The notes beneath the pieces were generated by a model, which was given only the letters and a program-made list of their open reading frames with translations, searched no databases and was not told the DNA's origin. This document shows, in pieces, positions 50,621 through 59,765 of a DNA stretch of 64,000 bases; the stretch's first letter is position 1, and the number at the start of each line of letters is the position of its first letter. The stretch comes from Pseudomonas sp. PDM05. Its GTDB lineage: Bacteria; Pseudomonadota; Gammaproteobacteria; Pseudomonadales; Pseudomonadaceae. The DNA is taken from contig NZ_JACVAC010000008.1 of the NCBI RefSeq assembly GCF_014851685.1, positions 124,001-188,000 on the forward strand. Direction: 5' to 3'. The translations under genes and the position numbers were made by a program.

Positions 50621-52153
50621 ATGCCCCGTAAAACCTGGCGCGCCGCGCTCGCTGCCTATGCCAGCCCCTCGACGTTGGTCCTGTTGTTGCTCGGCTTTGC
50701 CGCCGGCCTGCCTTACATGTTGGTGTTCTCGACGCTTTCTGTGTGGTTGCGTGAGGCCGGAGTGGCTCGCGAAACCATCGGCTATGCGAGCCTGATCGGT
50801 TTGGCCTACGCCTTTAAATGGGTCTGGTCGCCACTGCTCGACCAATGGCGCCTGCCGCTGCTGGGCAAACTCGGACGTCGTCGTTCCTGGCTGGTATTGG
50901 CCCAGTCGCTGGTGATCCTCGGATTGATCGGCATGGGTTTCTGCGACCCGCAGAAACACTTGTCCTGGCTGATCGCCATCGCGGTCGTGGTGGCCTTCGC
51001 GTCCGCCACCCAAGACATTGCCGTCGACGCCTACCGCCTGGAAATCGCCGACGACACCCGCCAGGCCGCCCTGGCCGCCAGCTACATGTCCGGCTACCGC
51101 ATCGCCGCCCTGCTGGCCACGGCCGGCGCACTGTTCTTTGCCGAAGGTTTCGGCTCTACCGGGTTCAACTATCAACACTCGGCGTGGCTCGGCACCTATG
51201 TGCTGTTTGGCGTGCTGATGGTGCCTGCGCTGCTGACCACCCTGTTCATGCGTGAACCGAACGTGCCACTGCGCACACAGTTGCAAGCCGGACGCTACAG
51301 TTTTGTGCACCAGCTGGTCTCGGTATTCGTGCTGATCGTGCTGTTGGTGTCGGTGCCGGCGATGTTCACCCAGCTGTACAACACCGATTTCGACAGCGTG
51401 CTGTTCCACGGCATGAGCGTGTGGGACCTGCTGATGGACGACCGCGCGTTCCTGCGCGCCATCCTCTATATCACCCTCACCGCCTTGTGCCTGTCAGCCA
51501 TGGGCCGTCGCGGCCTGGCGCCGGTGCTGACGCCGGTCAACGACTTTATCCTGCGTTACCGCTGGCAGGCGCTGCTGCTGCTCGGGCTGATTGCCACCTA
51601 TCGCATGTCCGACACGGTGATGGGCGTGATGGCCAACGTGTTCTACATCGACCAGGGCTTCACCAAGGACCAGATCGCCGGAGTCAGCAAGATCTTCGGC
51701 CTGATCATGACCCTGCTCGGCGCCGGTATGGGCGGCTTGCTGATTGTGCGGTTCGGTATCCTGCCGATCCTGTTCATCGGCGGGATCGCCTCGGCCGGCA
51801 CCAACCTGCTGTTCGTGATGCTTGCCGACATGGGCCCGGACCTGCAGATGCTGATCTTCACCATCTCCCTGGATAACTTCAGTTCCGGCCTCGCCACTTC
51901 GGCGTTCGTGGCCTATCTGTCGAGCCTGACCAACCTCAAGTTCTCCGCCACACAATATGCGCTGCTCAGCTCGATCATGCTGCTGCTGCCACGCCTGATC
52001 GGCGGGTACTCGGGGGTGATGGTGGAGAAGTTCGGCTATCACAACTTCTTCCTGATTACCTGCATGCTGGGCGTGCCAACGCTGTTTCTGATCGCGTTGC
52101 ACTGGTTCCAGGAGAATCGACGGATTCGGTTGAACCCGCCGGTAGAAGACTGA
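50621..52153 (+). CDS. ampG: AmpG-like muropeptide permease
   Basis: This 510-residue MFS-type transporter has 12 or more TM helices. It carries the AmpG features LLLGFAAGLPYMLVFSTLSVWLREAGV, YAFKWVWSPLLDQWRLP, LGRRRSWLVLAQ and FASATQDIAVDAYRLEI. It imports GlcNAc-anhydroMurNAc peptides for cell-wall recycling, which also feeds AmpC induction. Start MPRKTWRAALAAY is typical. The neighbours match the groEL to ampG interval of P. aeruginosa (PA4385-PA4393), where ampG is PA4393; a second permease (AmpP) exists elsewhere in that species. A REPIN follows. Confidence 0.92.
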   Translation: MPRKTWRAALAAYASPSTLVLLLLGFAAGLPYMLVFSTLSVWLREAGVARETIGYASLIGLAYAFKWVWSPLLDQWRLPLLGKLGRRRSWLVLAQSLVILGLIGMGFCDPQKHLSWLIAIAVVVAFASATQDIAVDAYRLEIADDTRQAALAASYMSGYRIAALLATAGALFFAEGFGSTGFNYQHSAWLGTYVLFGVLMVPALLTTLFMREPNVPLRTQLQAGRYSFVHQLVSVFVLIVLLVSVPAMFTQLYNTDFDSVLFHGMSVWDLLMDDRAFLRAILYITLTALCLSAMGRRGLAPVLTPVNDFILRYRWQALLLLGLIATYRMSDTVMGVMANVFYIDQGFTKDQIAGVSKIFGLIMTLLGAGMGGLLIVRFGILPILFIGGIASAGTNLLFVMLADMGPDLQMLIFTISLDNFSSGLATSAFVAYLSSLTNLKFSATQYALLSSIMLLLPRLIGGYSGVMVEKFGYHNFFLITCMLGVPTLFLIALHWFQENRRIRLNPPVED

Positions 52154-52156
52154 ACC

Positions 52157-52245
52157 TGTGGGAGCGGGCTTGCTCGCGAATGGGGTGGGTCAGTAACGGA
52201 TTTAGCGCCTGACACTGCGCATTCGCGGGCAAGCCCGCTCCCACA
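52157..52245. repeat. REPIN between ampG and proS
   Basis: The left arm is GTGGGAGCGGGCTTGCTCG and the right arm is of the GGGCTTGCCCGCG form, so the two sides differ at the tail. It lies just after the ampG stop codon. Confidence 0.9.
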
Positions 52246-52337
52246 TCCCCCTCTGCGTTCGGATGCCTGTACTCCGACAGCTTGCGCCCGTACAATCCCA
52301 AGTCATTTCAAGTCCAAGCAACCGACAACGGCCTACC

Positions 52338-54053
52338 ATGCGTACCAGTCAATATTTGCTCGCCACACAGAAAGAAACGCCTTCCGACGCGGTCGTGATC
52401 AGCCATCAACTGATGCTGCGTGCCGGTATGATCCGCAAACTGGCCTCCGGCCTGTACACCTGGTTGCCCATGGGCTTGAAGGTGATGCGCAAGGTCGAAG
52501 CCATCGTTCGCGAAGAAATGAACGCCGCCGGCTCTCTGGAAGTGTTGATGCCGAGCACCCAACCGGCTGAGTTGTGGCAGGAATCCGGGCGCTGGGAAGA
52601 GTACGGCCCTGAGTTGCTGCGCTTCAAGGATCGTCACGGCCGCGACTTCTGCGCCGGCCCGACCCACGAAGAAGTGATCACCGACCTGATGCGCAACGAG
52701 CTGAGCAGCTACAAGCAGCTGCCGCTGAACCTGTATCAGATCCAGACCAAGTTCCGTGATGAGATCCGCCCACGCTTCGGCTTGATGCGCGGCCGCGAAT
52801 TCATCATGAAGGACGCCTATTCGTTCCACGCTGACCAGGCGTCCTTGCAGGTCACCTACGACCGCATGCACCAGGCCTACTGCAACGTGTTCACGCGCCT
52901 GGGCCTGAAATTCCGCCCGGTTGAAGCGGACAACGGTTCCATCGGCGGCGCTGGTTCCCACGAGTTCCACGTGCTGGCCGAATCCGGCGAAGACGACATC
53001 GTGTTCAGCAACGGTTCCGACTACGCGGCGAACATCGAGAAAGCCGAAGCCGTGCCACGGGAAACGTCCCGCCCGGCGCCGGCCGAAGAACTGCGCCTGG
53101 TGGACACCCCGGATACCAAGACCATCGCGGCCCTGGTGGAGAAATTCAATCTGCCGATTGAAAAGACCATCAAGACCCTGATCGTGCGCGCCGAAGAAGA
53201 AGGCAAGCTGATCGCCCTGGTGATCCGTGGCGACCACGAACTCAACGAAATCAAGGCTGCCCAGCAACCTGGCGTGGCCAGCCCGCTGGTCATGGCCACC
53301 GATGCCGAACTGCGCGACGCCATCGGCGCCGGTGCCGGCTCCCTGGGGCCGCTGAACCTGCCGCTGCCGATCATCATCGACCGTTCGGTCGAGCTGATGA
53401 GCGACTTCGGTATCGGCGCGAACATCGACGACAAGCACTACTTCGGCGTGAACTGGGAACGTGACCTGCCGGTTCCGACCGTGGCCGACCTGCGTAATGT
53501 CGTCGCCGGCGACCCGAGCCCGGATGGCAAGGGCACCCTGGAAATCAAGCGCGGCATCGAAGTCGGGCACATCTTCCAGCTGGGCAACAAATACAGCCAG
53601 GCGATGAACTGCAAAGTGCTGGGCGAGAACGGCAAGCCGGTGATCCTGGAAATGGGCTGCTATGGCATCGGCGTTTCCCGCGTGGTTGCCGCTGCCATCG
53701 AGCAGAACAACGACGAAAACGGCATCATCTGGAGCGACACCCTGGCGCCGTTCCAGATCGCCCTGGTCCCCCTGCGTTATGAGACCGAGCTGGTACGCGA
53801 AGCCACCGACAAACTGTATGCCGAGCTGACGGCCGCCGGTTTTGAAGTATTGCTGGATGACCGGGACAAGAAAACCAGCCCGGGCATCAAGTTCGCCGAC
53901 ATGGAACTGATTGGCATCCCGCACCGGATCGTGGTCAGTGACCGTGGCCTGGCCGATGGCAATCTGGAATACAAGAGCCGGACCGAAGCCGAAGCCCAAC
54001 CGTTGCCGGTGGCTGACGTGCTGTCTTTCCTTCAGGCGCGTATTCGTCGCTGA
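52338..54053 (+). CDS. proS: Prolyl-tRNA synthetase (bacterial type)
   Basis: This 571-residue class IIa synthetase starts MRTSQYLLATQKETPSDAV. It has motif 1 to 3 landmarks (FRDEIRPRFGLMRGREFIMKDAYSFH), the central INS editing domain (about residues 220-400, with IALVIRGDHELNE) and a C-terminal anticodon-binding domain (LDDRDKKTSPGIKFADMEL). It charges proline onto tRNA-Pro and edits mischarged alanine. The upstream open frame is repeat-derived. The next gene is 20 bases downstream. Confidence 0.97.
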   Translation: MRTSQYLLATQKETPSDAVVISHQLMLRAGMIRKLASGLYTWLPMGLKVMRKVEAIVREEMNAAGSLEVLMPSTQPAELWQESGRWEEYGPELLRFKDRHGRDFCAGPTHEEVITDLMRNELSSYKQLPLNLYQIQTKFRDEIRPRFGLMRGREFIMKDAYSFHADQASLQVTYDRMHQAYCNVFTRLGLKFRPVEADNGSIGGAGSHEFHVLAESGEDDIVFSNGSDYAANIEKAEAVPRETSRPAPAEELRLVDTPDTKTIAALVEKFNLPIEKTIKTLIVRAEEEGKLIALVIRGDHELNEIKAAQQPGVASPLVMATDAELRDAIGAGAGSLGPLNLPLPIIIDRSVELMSDFGIGANIDDKHYFGVNWERDLPVPTVADLRNVVAGDPSPDGKGTLEIKRGIEVGHIFQLGNKYSQAMNCKVLGENGKPVILEMGCYGIGVSRVVAAAIEQNNDENGIIWSDTLAPFQIALVPLRYETELVREATDKLYAELTAAGFEVLLDDRDKKTSPGIKFADMELIGIPHRIVVSDRGLADGNLEYKSRTEAEAQPLPVADVLSFLQARIRR

Positions 54054-54073
54054 AAACCAGATCAAGAGAAGTC

Positions 54074-55027
54074 ATGTTCAAGCGAAACACCAGAGCCCTG
54101 GGGGGCGCCGCCTTGTGCGGCGCCCTGCTGGTCAGCGGCTGCGCCAACCAGATGTCGCAACGCAGTGAGCACGAGGAGCGGGTCGAGCGTAAGTTGCTCG
54201 ACCACAGCCTGCAGATTGATGTAGGCGAACCCAAAGTGCTGGAGCTGCCGCAACGCCGGGTCCGGATTCACGAGCAGAAGACCTTTGAGGTCACCGAGTT
54301 CGAAGTCACCCGTCGTTATGACCGCTACACCCCCTACCAGCCCTGGCGCAAACTCTATGAGATGCCTTTGGGTGCCGTCGCCCTGGTGGCCGGCGCGGGC
54401 GCCAACGTGGTGAATATCTTCGCCCTTGGCAACTTGCCGGCCAGCGTGACCCGCGACTGGCTCACCTACGGCGTGGACGGCCTCAACCCGTTCATGAACG
54501 TGCAATCCCACGGCCGTGCGCAACAGAACCTGGCGGGTATCGATGAAGTCCAGCGCGACAAGCGCGTGGAGTATTCGAGCCTGCCCTGGAGCGAACGTCC
54601 GGTACAGGTTACCGCTGGCAAGCAAACCCATGAGTTGACCACCGACCGTAACGGCGTCCTGCGCCTGAACCTGCTGGACAGCCCATTTGCCGAGCAAGAC
54701 CTGAACCGCGTCACCACCCTGAAAATCAGTGTGGAAGATGGCCAGGACGACGTGCATTCGGACTCGACCCTGGCGATCAGCAGCAACCTGCGCGGCAAGT
54801 TGCTCGAAGCCCACGGCCTGATCTATGACGACCTGGAGGATGACGAAGTGAACCAGTGGGTGCACCGAGTCAAACGCCTGTCGGAGTTGGGCCTGGAGGA
54901 AGAAGCCAGCGAGCTGGAACAAAGCCTGATCGAACTGACGCGCAATGACCCCGAGTTGCAGCAGGAGTTTTTGCAGGCGTTGACCAAGGATGCGGGGCGG
55001 TTGGTGGCGGACCCTGGGGCTCGCTAA
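54074..55027 (+). CDS. Conserved lipoprotein downstream of proS
   Basis: This 317-residue protein has a lipoprotein signal (lipobox VSGC at residue 23 or so) and a basic stretch SQRSEHEERVERK. A middle region with a hydrophobic, Gly-Ala-rich run (MPLGAVALVAGAGANVVNIFALG) may form a membrane-embedded hairpin. The C-terminal part is acidic and helical (RVKRLSELGLEEEASELEQSLIELT). It follows proS by 20 bases, so they are probably cotranscribed, as I recall for PA0956-PA0955. I see no known domain; function unknown. Confidence 0.8.
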   Translation: MFKRNTRALGGAALCGALLVSGCANQMSQRSEHEERVERKLLDHSLQIDVGEPKVLELPQRRVRIHEQKTFEVTEFEVTRRYDRYTPYQPWRKLYEMPLGAVALVAGAGANVVNIFALGNLPASVTRDWLTYGVDGLNPFMNVQSHGRAQQNLAGIDEVQRDKRVEYSSLPWSERPVQVTAGKQTHELTTDRNGVLRLNLLDSPFAEQDLNRVTTLKISVEDGQDDVHSDSTLAISSNLRGKLLEAHGLIYDDLEDDEVNQWVHRVKRLSELGLEEEASELEQSLIELTRNDPELQQEFLQALTKDAGRLVADPGAR

Positions 55028-55052
55028 AACTTTAAGACAGCTAAATATCAAA

Positions 55053-55144
55053 AATGTGGGAGCGGGCTTGCCCGCGATTGCGGTGAGCCAGCTTGCATAT
55101 AACTGGCTGATCCACCGCTATCGCAGGCAAGCCAGCTCCCACAG
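55053..55144. repeat. Chimeric REPIN
   Basis: The left arm is of the common type (GTGGGAGCGGGCTTGCCC, then CGCGATTGCGGTG) and the right arm is of the GTGGGAGCTGGCTTGCCTGC subtype otherwise seen at 45.2 kb. The two subtypes are not complementary at the co-varied positions, so the hairpin has mismatched middle bases. Confidence 0.85.
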
Positions 55145-55157
55145 TTCTATCCGGTTT

Positions 55158-56216
55158 TTACCAGGAAAATTCGAGTTGTTCATTGCCGCTGCTCAGATCC
55201 AGCAAGCGCACCCCAATCCCCAACAACCGCACCGGCTTCCCACCCCGATTAAACGCCTGCGTCAGCAGCTGTTGATAACTCTCCAGATCCCGCCCTGCCC
55301 CCGCCTGCTCCAAAGTAGTCTGGGTAAAGTCATGAAACTTCACCTTGACGAACGGCTTGCCCGCACGATAACTGCTGTCGATACGCGCCATGCGCCCAGC
55401 CAGGGTTTCCATCAGTTCAGGCAGTTTTGCCAGGCAGCTTGAGAGATCCGGCAGGTCCACATCGTAGGTGTTTTCCACACTGATCGATTGCCGGCGACTG
55501 TCGTTCTGCACTGCCCGGTCATCAATCCCACGGGCCAGGCTCCAGAGCCGCTCGCCAAAACTGCCGAATTCGCGCACCAGTGCCAGCTTGTTCCATTCCC
55601 GCAGTTGCAGACAATCCTCGATACCCAGGCGTGCCAGCTTGTCGGCGGTGACCTTGCCCACACCGTGCAACTTGCTCACCCGTAGCTGCGAGACAAAGTC
55701 TTCGACCTGGTCGGGGGTAATCACAAACAGGCCGTTGGGCTTCTTCCAGTCACTGGCGATCTTGGCCAGGAATTTGTTCGGCGCTACGCCTGCGGACACG
55801 GTGATGTGCAGCTGGTTGGAAACCCGGCGGCGAATGTCCTGGGCGATACGCGTGGCACTGCCGCCAAAGTGTGGGCTATCAGAGACATCCAGGTAGGCCT
55901 CATCCAGCGACAGCGGTTCGATCAGGTCGGTGTAGTCACGAAAGATCGTCTGGATTTCCTTCGACGCTTCCTTATAGGCGTCCATGCGCGGCTTGACGAT
56001 GGTCAGGTCCGGGCAGAGCTTCAGGGCGTGGCGTGAAGACATGGCCGAACGCACGCCATAGGCCCGGGCTTCGTAGTTGCAGGTGGCGATCACCCCTCGC
56101 CTGTCTGCCGAGCCACCGACCGCCAGCGGCTTTTGCGCCAGGCTCGGGTCATCACGCATCTCGATGGCAGCGTAGAAGCAATCACAGTCGACGTGGATGA
56201 TTTTGCGTTGCGTCAT
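55158..56216 (-). CDS. dinB: DNA polymerase IV (Y family)
   Basis: This 352-residue Y-family polymerase has the catalytic carboxylates in HVDCDCFYAAIEM and in SLDEAYLDVSD, a thumb region with the helix-hairpin-helix KLHGVGKVTADKLARLGI, and the little-finger domain. It carries out lesion bypass and is usually LexA-controlled. I choose the ATG giving MTQRKIIHVDCDCF; an in-frame TTG 7 codons upstream is less likely. The final 12 residues form a C-terminal tail that may bear the beta-clamp contact. I cannot see a convincing LexA box in the spacer. Confidence 0.94.
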   Translation of the reverse strand: MTQRKIIHVDCDCFYAAIEMRDDPSLAQKPLAVGGSADRRGVIATCNYEARAYGVRSAMSSRHALKLCPDLTIVKPRMDAYKEASKEIQTIFRDYTDLIEPLSLDEAYLDVSDSPHFGGSATRIAQDIRRRVSNQLHITVSAGVAPNKFLAKIASDWKKPNGLFVITPDQVEDFVSQLRVSKLHGVGKVTADKLARLGIEDCLQLREWNKLALVREFGSFGERLWSLARGIDDRAVQNDSRRQSISVENTYDVDLPDLSSCLAKLPELMETLAGRMARIDSSYRAGKPFVKVKFHDFTQTTLEQAGAGRDLESYQQLLTQAFNRGGKPVRLLGIGVRLLDLSSGNEQLEFSW

Positions 56217-56454
56217 ATAAACAGAGGGTTGATTCAACGGATCGCCAGTATCGCACTCACCCCTGTATATAGCACCAGTAGTTTGAATCTTCCGCTTAAG
56301 CGGTAGGAAATATCCCAGATGAATTTATTTTCTCAATCGAATTCGGCATCCCAATAGAGCTGAAACCCTCGGCCACACTGGCCTGGAGCGCTTCCAGAGG
56401 CCTTCATGGAGAACTAAGCGATTGAACCACAAGCGCTTTTCTTCAATTCAGCGG

Positions 56455-56482
56455 TTGACACCCCAGCGATCCTCTGTAGAAT
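56455..56482 (+). promoter_or_regulatory. Sigma-70 promoter of the first initiator tRNA gene
   Basis: TTGACA and TAGAAT are separated by 16 bases. The -10 box is 13 bases before the mature tRNA 5' end. Confidence 0.8.
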
Positions 56483-56495
56483 GCCGACACACAGA

Positions 56496-56572
<77 letters not shown>

Positions 56573-56578
56573 AACATC

Positions 56579-56610
56579 AAAAAAGGCTACTCGAAAGAGT
56601 GGCCTTTTTT
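56579..56610 (+). terminator. Terminator of tRNA-fMet copy 1
   Basis: AAGGCTACTC and GAGTGGCCTT form a stem around GAAA, followed by a T-tract; G-T pairing completes the arms. The identical structure recurs after copy 2. Confidence 0.88.
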
Positions 56611-56739
56611 GTGCGCGCCTGTTTTGGGTATGTATGAAAATTGTAAGACAAAAAAGTCTTTCCCCATCGCGCACTTACCGCGCACGGCCAACCGATGACC
56701 GTCAATTCACACTTATTTGACCCATTAGTTGATTAACGG

Positions 56740-56767
56740 TTGACACCCCGCCGCTTGGCTGTAGAAT
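56740..56767 (+). promoter_or_regulatory. Sigma-70 promoter of the second initiator tRNA gene
   Basis: TTGACA and TAGAAT again have a 16-base spacer, but the spacer bases differ from those of copy 1. Confidence 0.8.
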
Positions 56768-56779
56768 GCCGCCCACAGA

Positions 56780-56856
<77 letters not shown>

Positions 56857-56862
56857 AACATC

Positions 56863-56894
56863 AAAAAAGGCTACTCGAAAGAGTGGCCTTTTTT
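56863..56894 (+). terminator. Terminator of tRNA-fMet copy 2
   Basis: The same AAGGCTACTC-GAAA-GAGTGGCCTT hairpin and T-tract as for copy 1, 6 bases after the CCA end. Confidence 0.88.
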
Positions 56895-57122
56895 GTATCC
56901 GGTGAAAAAGTTCTTCTGAAACAATGACATGGCATCTTTCATGAAACCGTACACGGTTTGTAGAGTCCATTTCATCGCACGCTATGCTTAATCCTCTACG
57001 ACCAATGGCCGCAGTCGCCGCCCCCGGCGATACGCGTTAATATTTGTAATTATTTTGTCCATAGGGATTGGTAACTTGGCTGGATACCTCCATCCTGTCG
57101 CGCACAATCCACGAGGTGATTG

Positions 57123-59765
57123 ATGCGCGCCAACTCGTCTGAACCACAAGACACCGTCACAGCAGAACAACCGATCACTCCCACCCGTTTGCGCTGGCTG
57201 GATCTGTTGAGCAAATACCGCCAACCCATCGGATTGGCCGTCACCCTGTTGCTGTTTGCTATCGCCCTGATCGCTTGCCGACACTTGCTGCTGGAACTGG
57301 ATCTCTACGCTCTCCACGACTCGATCCTGGAAGTGCCCAAGCCTGCCCTGATGGGTGCGTTTGCCGCAGCGGTGGCCGGGTTCGTCATTCTGCTGGGCTA
57401 CGAATTCTCCGGCGCACGCTATGCCGGGGTGAAGTTACCGGCCAAGACCCTGGCCCATGGCGGTTTCACCGCCTTTGCCATTGGCAACGCGATTGGCCTG
57501 TCGATGCTCTCCGGCGGCTCGGTGCGTTACCGCCTGTATGCTCGCCACGGTATTGGCGCTTCGGAAGTCGCCCGCATGACCGTGTTCGCCAGCCTGGCGC
57601 TCGGTTGTGCCCTGCCCCCTCTCGCCGCCCTGGCCACCTTGAGCAACCTGCCCGCCGCGGCCACGGCACTGAATTTGTCGCAAGGTTTGCTCGGCGGTGT
57701 CGCCGGTGCGGTGCTGCTGCTGTCGATCGCACTGTGCGTCGGCCTCTATCGCCGCCGCCTGCCGGAGCAACCGTTTGCCGACAACCTGCTGGTCAAGATC
57801 GGCCGTCGCACCCTGCGCCTGCCCGGCGCGCGTCTGACCTTCCTGCAACTGGTCATCACCGCACTCGACGTCGCCGCTGCCGCCACCGTCCTTTATATGC
57901 TGCTGCCGGAAGCGCCACCGTTTGGTCCGTTCCTGCTGGTGTACCTGCTGGCCCTGGCCGCCGGTGTGCTCAGCCATGTGCCGGGGGGTGTGGGGGTTTT
58001 CGAAGCCATCCTGCTCGCGGCCTTTGCCGATAAGCTCGGCGCCGCGCCGCTGGCCGCCGCTCTGCTGCTGTACCGCATGATCTACGTGGTGCTGCCGCTG
58101 CTGATCGCCTGCGTATTCCTGCTGGTCAACGAAGCCCAGCGCCTGTTCCAGACCCAGCAAAGCCTGCGGGTTGCCTCAGGCCTCGCGGCACCGGTGTTGG
58201 CCGTGCTGGTTTTTTTGTCCGGCGTGGTCCTGCTGTTTTCCGGCGCCACGCCAGAAATCGACTCACGCCTGGAAAACATCGGCTTCCTGATTCCCCACCG
58301 CCTGATTGACGCCTCGCACTTTGGCGCCAGCCTGATCGGCGTGTTGTGCCTGCTGTTGGCCCAGGGCCTGCGTCGACGCCTGTCGGCCGCCTGGATGCTG
58401 ACCATGGTGCTGTTGCTGGCGGGCGCCCTGCTCTCGCTGCTCAAAGGCTTCGATTGGGAAGAAGCCAGCTTGATGACCATGACCGCGATCCTGCTGGCGA
58501 TCTTCCGACGCTCGTTCTATCGCGCCAGCCGCCTCACCGAACTGCCGTTCTCGCCGCTGTACCTGGTGGCCAGCGTCTGTGTGCTCGGGGCGTCGATCTG
58601 GCTGCTGCTGTTCGCTTACCAGGACGTACCGTACAGCCATCAGCTGTGGTGGCAGTTCACCCTGGACGCCAACGCCCCCCGCGGCCTGCGCTCGCTGCTG
58701 GGCGCCGCCGTGTTGCTGGTGATTGTGTCCCTGACCTGGCTGCTGCGTACTGCGCGCCCGGTGATCCACCTGCCGACACCTGACGAACTGGAGCGCGCCA
58801 GCAAGATCCTGATGGCCTCGTCCCAGCCCGACGGCGGCCTGGCGCTGACCGGCGACAAGGCGCTGCTGTTTCATCCCAATGATGAAGCTTTCCTCATGTA
58901 CGCCCGTCGTGGCCGCAGCCTGGTAGCCTTGTACGATCCGATCGGCCCGACCCAACCTCGCGCCGAAATGATCTGGCAATTCCGTGACCTATGCGACATC
59001 CACCACGCCCGCCCGGTGTTCTATCAGGTGCGTGCGGAAAACCTGCCGTACTACATGGACATCGGCCTGACCGCGATCAAACTGGGCGAGGAAGCCCGCG
59101 TCGACCTGAAACGCTTTGACCTGGAAGCCAAGGGCAAAGAGATGAAGGACCTGCGCTACACCTGGAACCGTGGCACCCGGGACGGCCTGTCCCTGGAGAT
59201 CCATGAACCGGGCACCGCGCCGATGGATGAGCTCAAAGTCATTTCCGACGCCTGGCTGACCGGCAAGAACGTGCGGGAAAAGGGTTTTTCCCTGGGCCGT
59301 TTCAGCGACGACTACCTCAAGCACTTTCGCATTGCGATCATTCGCTTCGAAGGGCGCCCGGTGGCCTTCGCCAACCTGCTCGAGACGTACAACCATGACC
59401 TGGCCAGCCTCGACCTGATGCGTGCCCACCCGGACGCACCCAAGTTGACCATGGAGTTCATGATGGTCGGCCTGATTCAACACTATAAGAGTCATGGCTA
59501 CGCCCGCTTCAGCCTCGGCATGGTGCCGTTGTCGGGCCTGCAGCCACGTCGCGGCGCACCGCTGACCCAGCGCCTGGGTTCGATGGTGTTCCGCCGTGGC
59601 GAGCAACTGTATAACTTCCAAGGTTTGCGCCGCTTCAAAGACAAGTTCCAGCCAGACTGGGAACCCCGTTACATGGCCGTGCCCGCAGGACTTGATCCGC
59701 TGGTGGCACTGGCCGATACCGCCGCCCTGATCGCGGGCGGCTTGACTGGATTGGTGAAACGCTGA
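57123..59765 (+). CDS. mprF: MprF, phosphatidylglycerol aminoacyl-transferase/flippase
   Basis: An 880-residue membrane protein with about 14 N-terminal TM helices (flippase domain, residues ~30-520) and a C-terminal cytosolic synthase domain (IKLGEEARVDLKRFDLEAKGKEMKDLRYTWNRGTRDGL). It moves an amino acid from aminoacyl-tRNA to phosphatidylglycerol, reducing the negative charge of the membrane. In P. aeruginosa the orthologue with this neighbour makes alanyl-PG, so alanine is the likely amino acid here, though lysine cannot be excluded by eye. GAGG precedes the ATG. The stop overlaps the next gene as TGATG. Confidence 0.93.
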   Translation: MRANSSEPQDTVTAEQPITPTRLRWLDLLSKYRQPIGLAVTLLLFAIALIACRHLLLELDLYALHDSILEVPKPALMGAFAAAVAGFVILLGYEFSGARYAGVKLPAKTLAHGGFTAFAIGNAIGLSMLSGGSVRYRLYARHGIGASEVARMTVFASLALGCALPPLAALATLSNLPAAATALNLSQGLLGGVAGAVLLLSIALCVGLYRRRLPEQPFADNLLVKIGRRTLRLPGARLTFLQLVITALDVAAAATVLYMLLPEAPPFGPFLLVYLLALAAGVLSHVPGGVGVFEAILLAAFADKLGAAPLAAALLLYRMIYVVLPLLIACVFLLVNEAQRLFQTQQSLRVASGLAAPVLAVLVFLSGVVLLFSGATPEIDSRLENIGFLIPHRLIDASHFGASLIGVLCLLLAQGLRRRLSAAWMLTMVLLLAGALLSLLKGFDWEEASLMTMTAILLAIFRRSFYRASRLTELPFSPLYLVASVCVLGASIWLLLFAYQDVPYSHQLWWQFTLDANAPRGLRSLLGAAVLLVIVSLTWLLRTARPVIHLPTPDELERASKILMASSQPDGGLALTGDKALLFHPNDEAFLMYARRGRSLVALYDPIGPTQPRAEMIWQFRDLCDIHHARPVFYQVRAENLPYYMDIGLTAIKLGEEARVDLKRFDLEAKGKEMKDLRYTWNRGTRDGLSLEIHEPGTAPMDELKVISDAWLTGKNVREKGFSLGRFSDDYLKHFRIAIIRFEGRPVAFANLLETYNHDLASLDLMRAHPDAPKLTMEFMMVGLIQHYKSHGYARFSLGMVPLSGLQPRRGAPLTQRLGSMVFRRGEQLYNFQGLRRFKDKFQPDWEPRYMAVPAGLDPLVALADTAALIAGGLTGLVKR

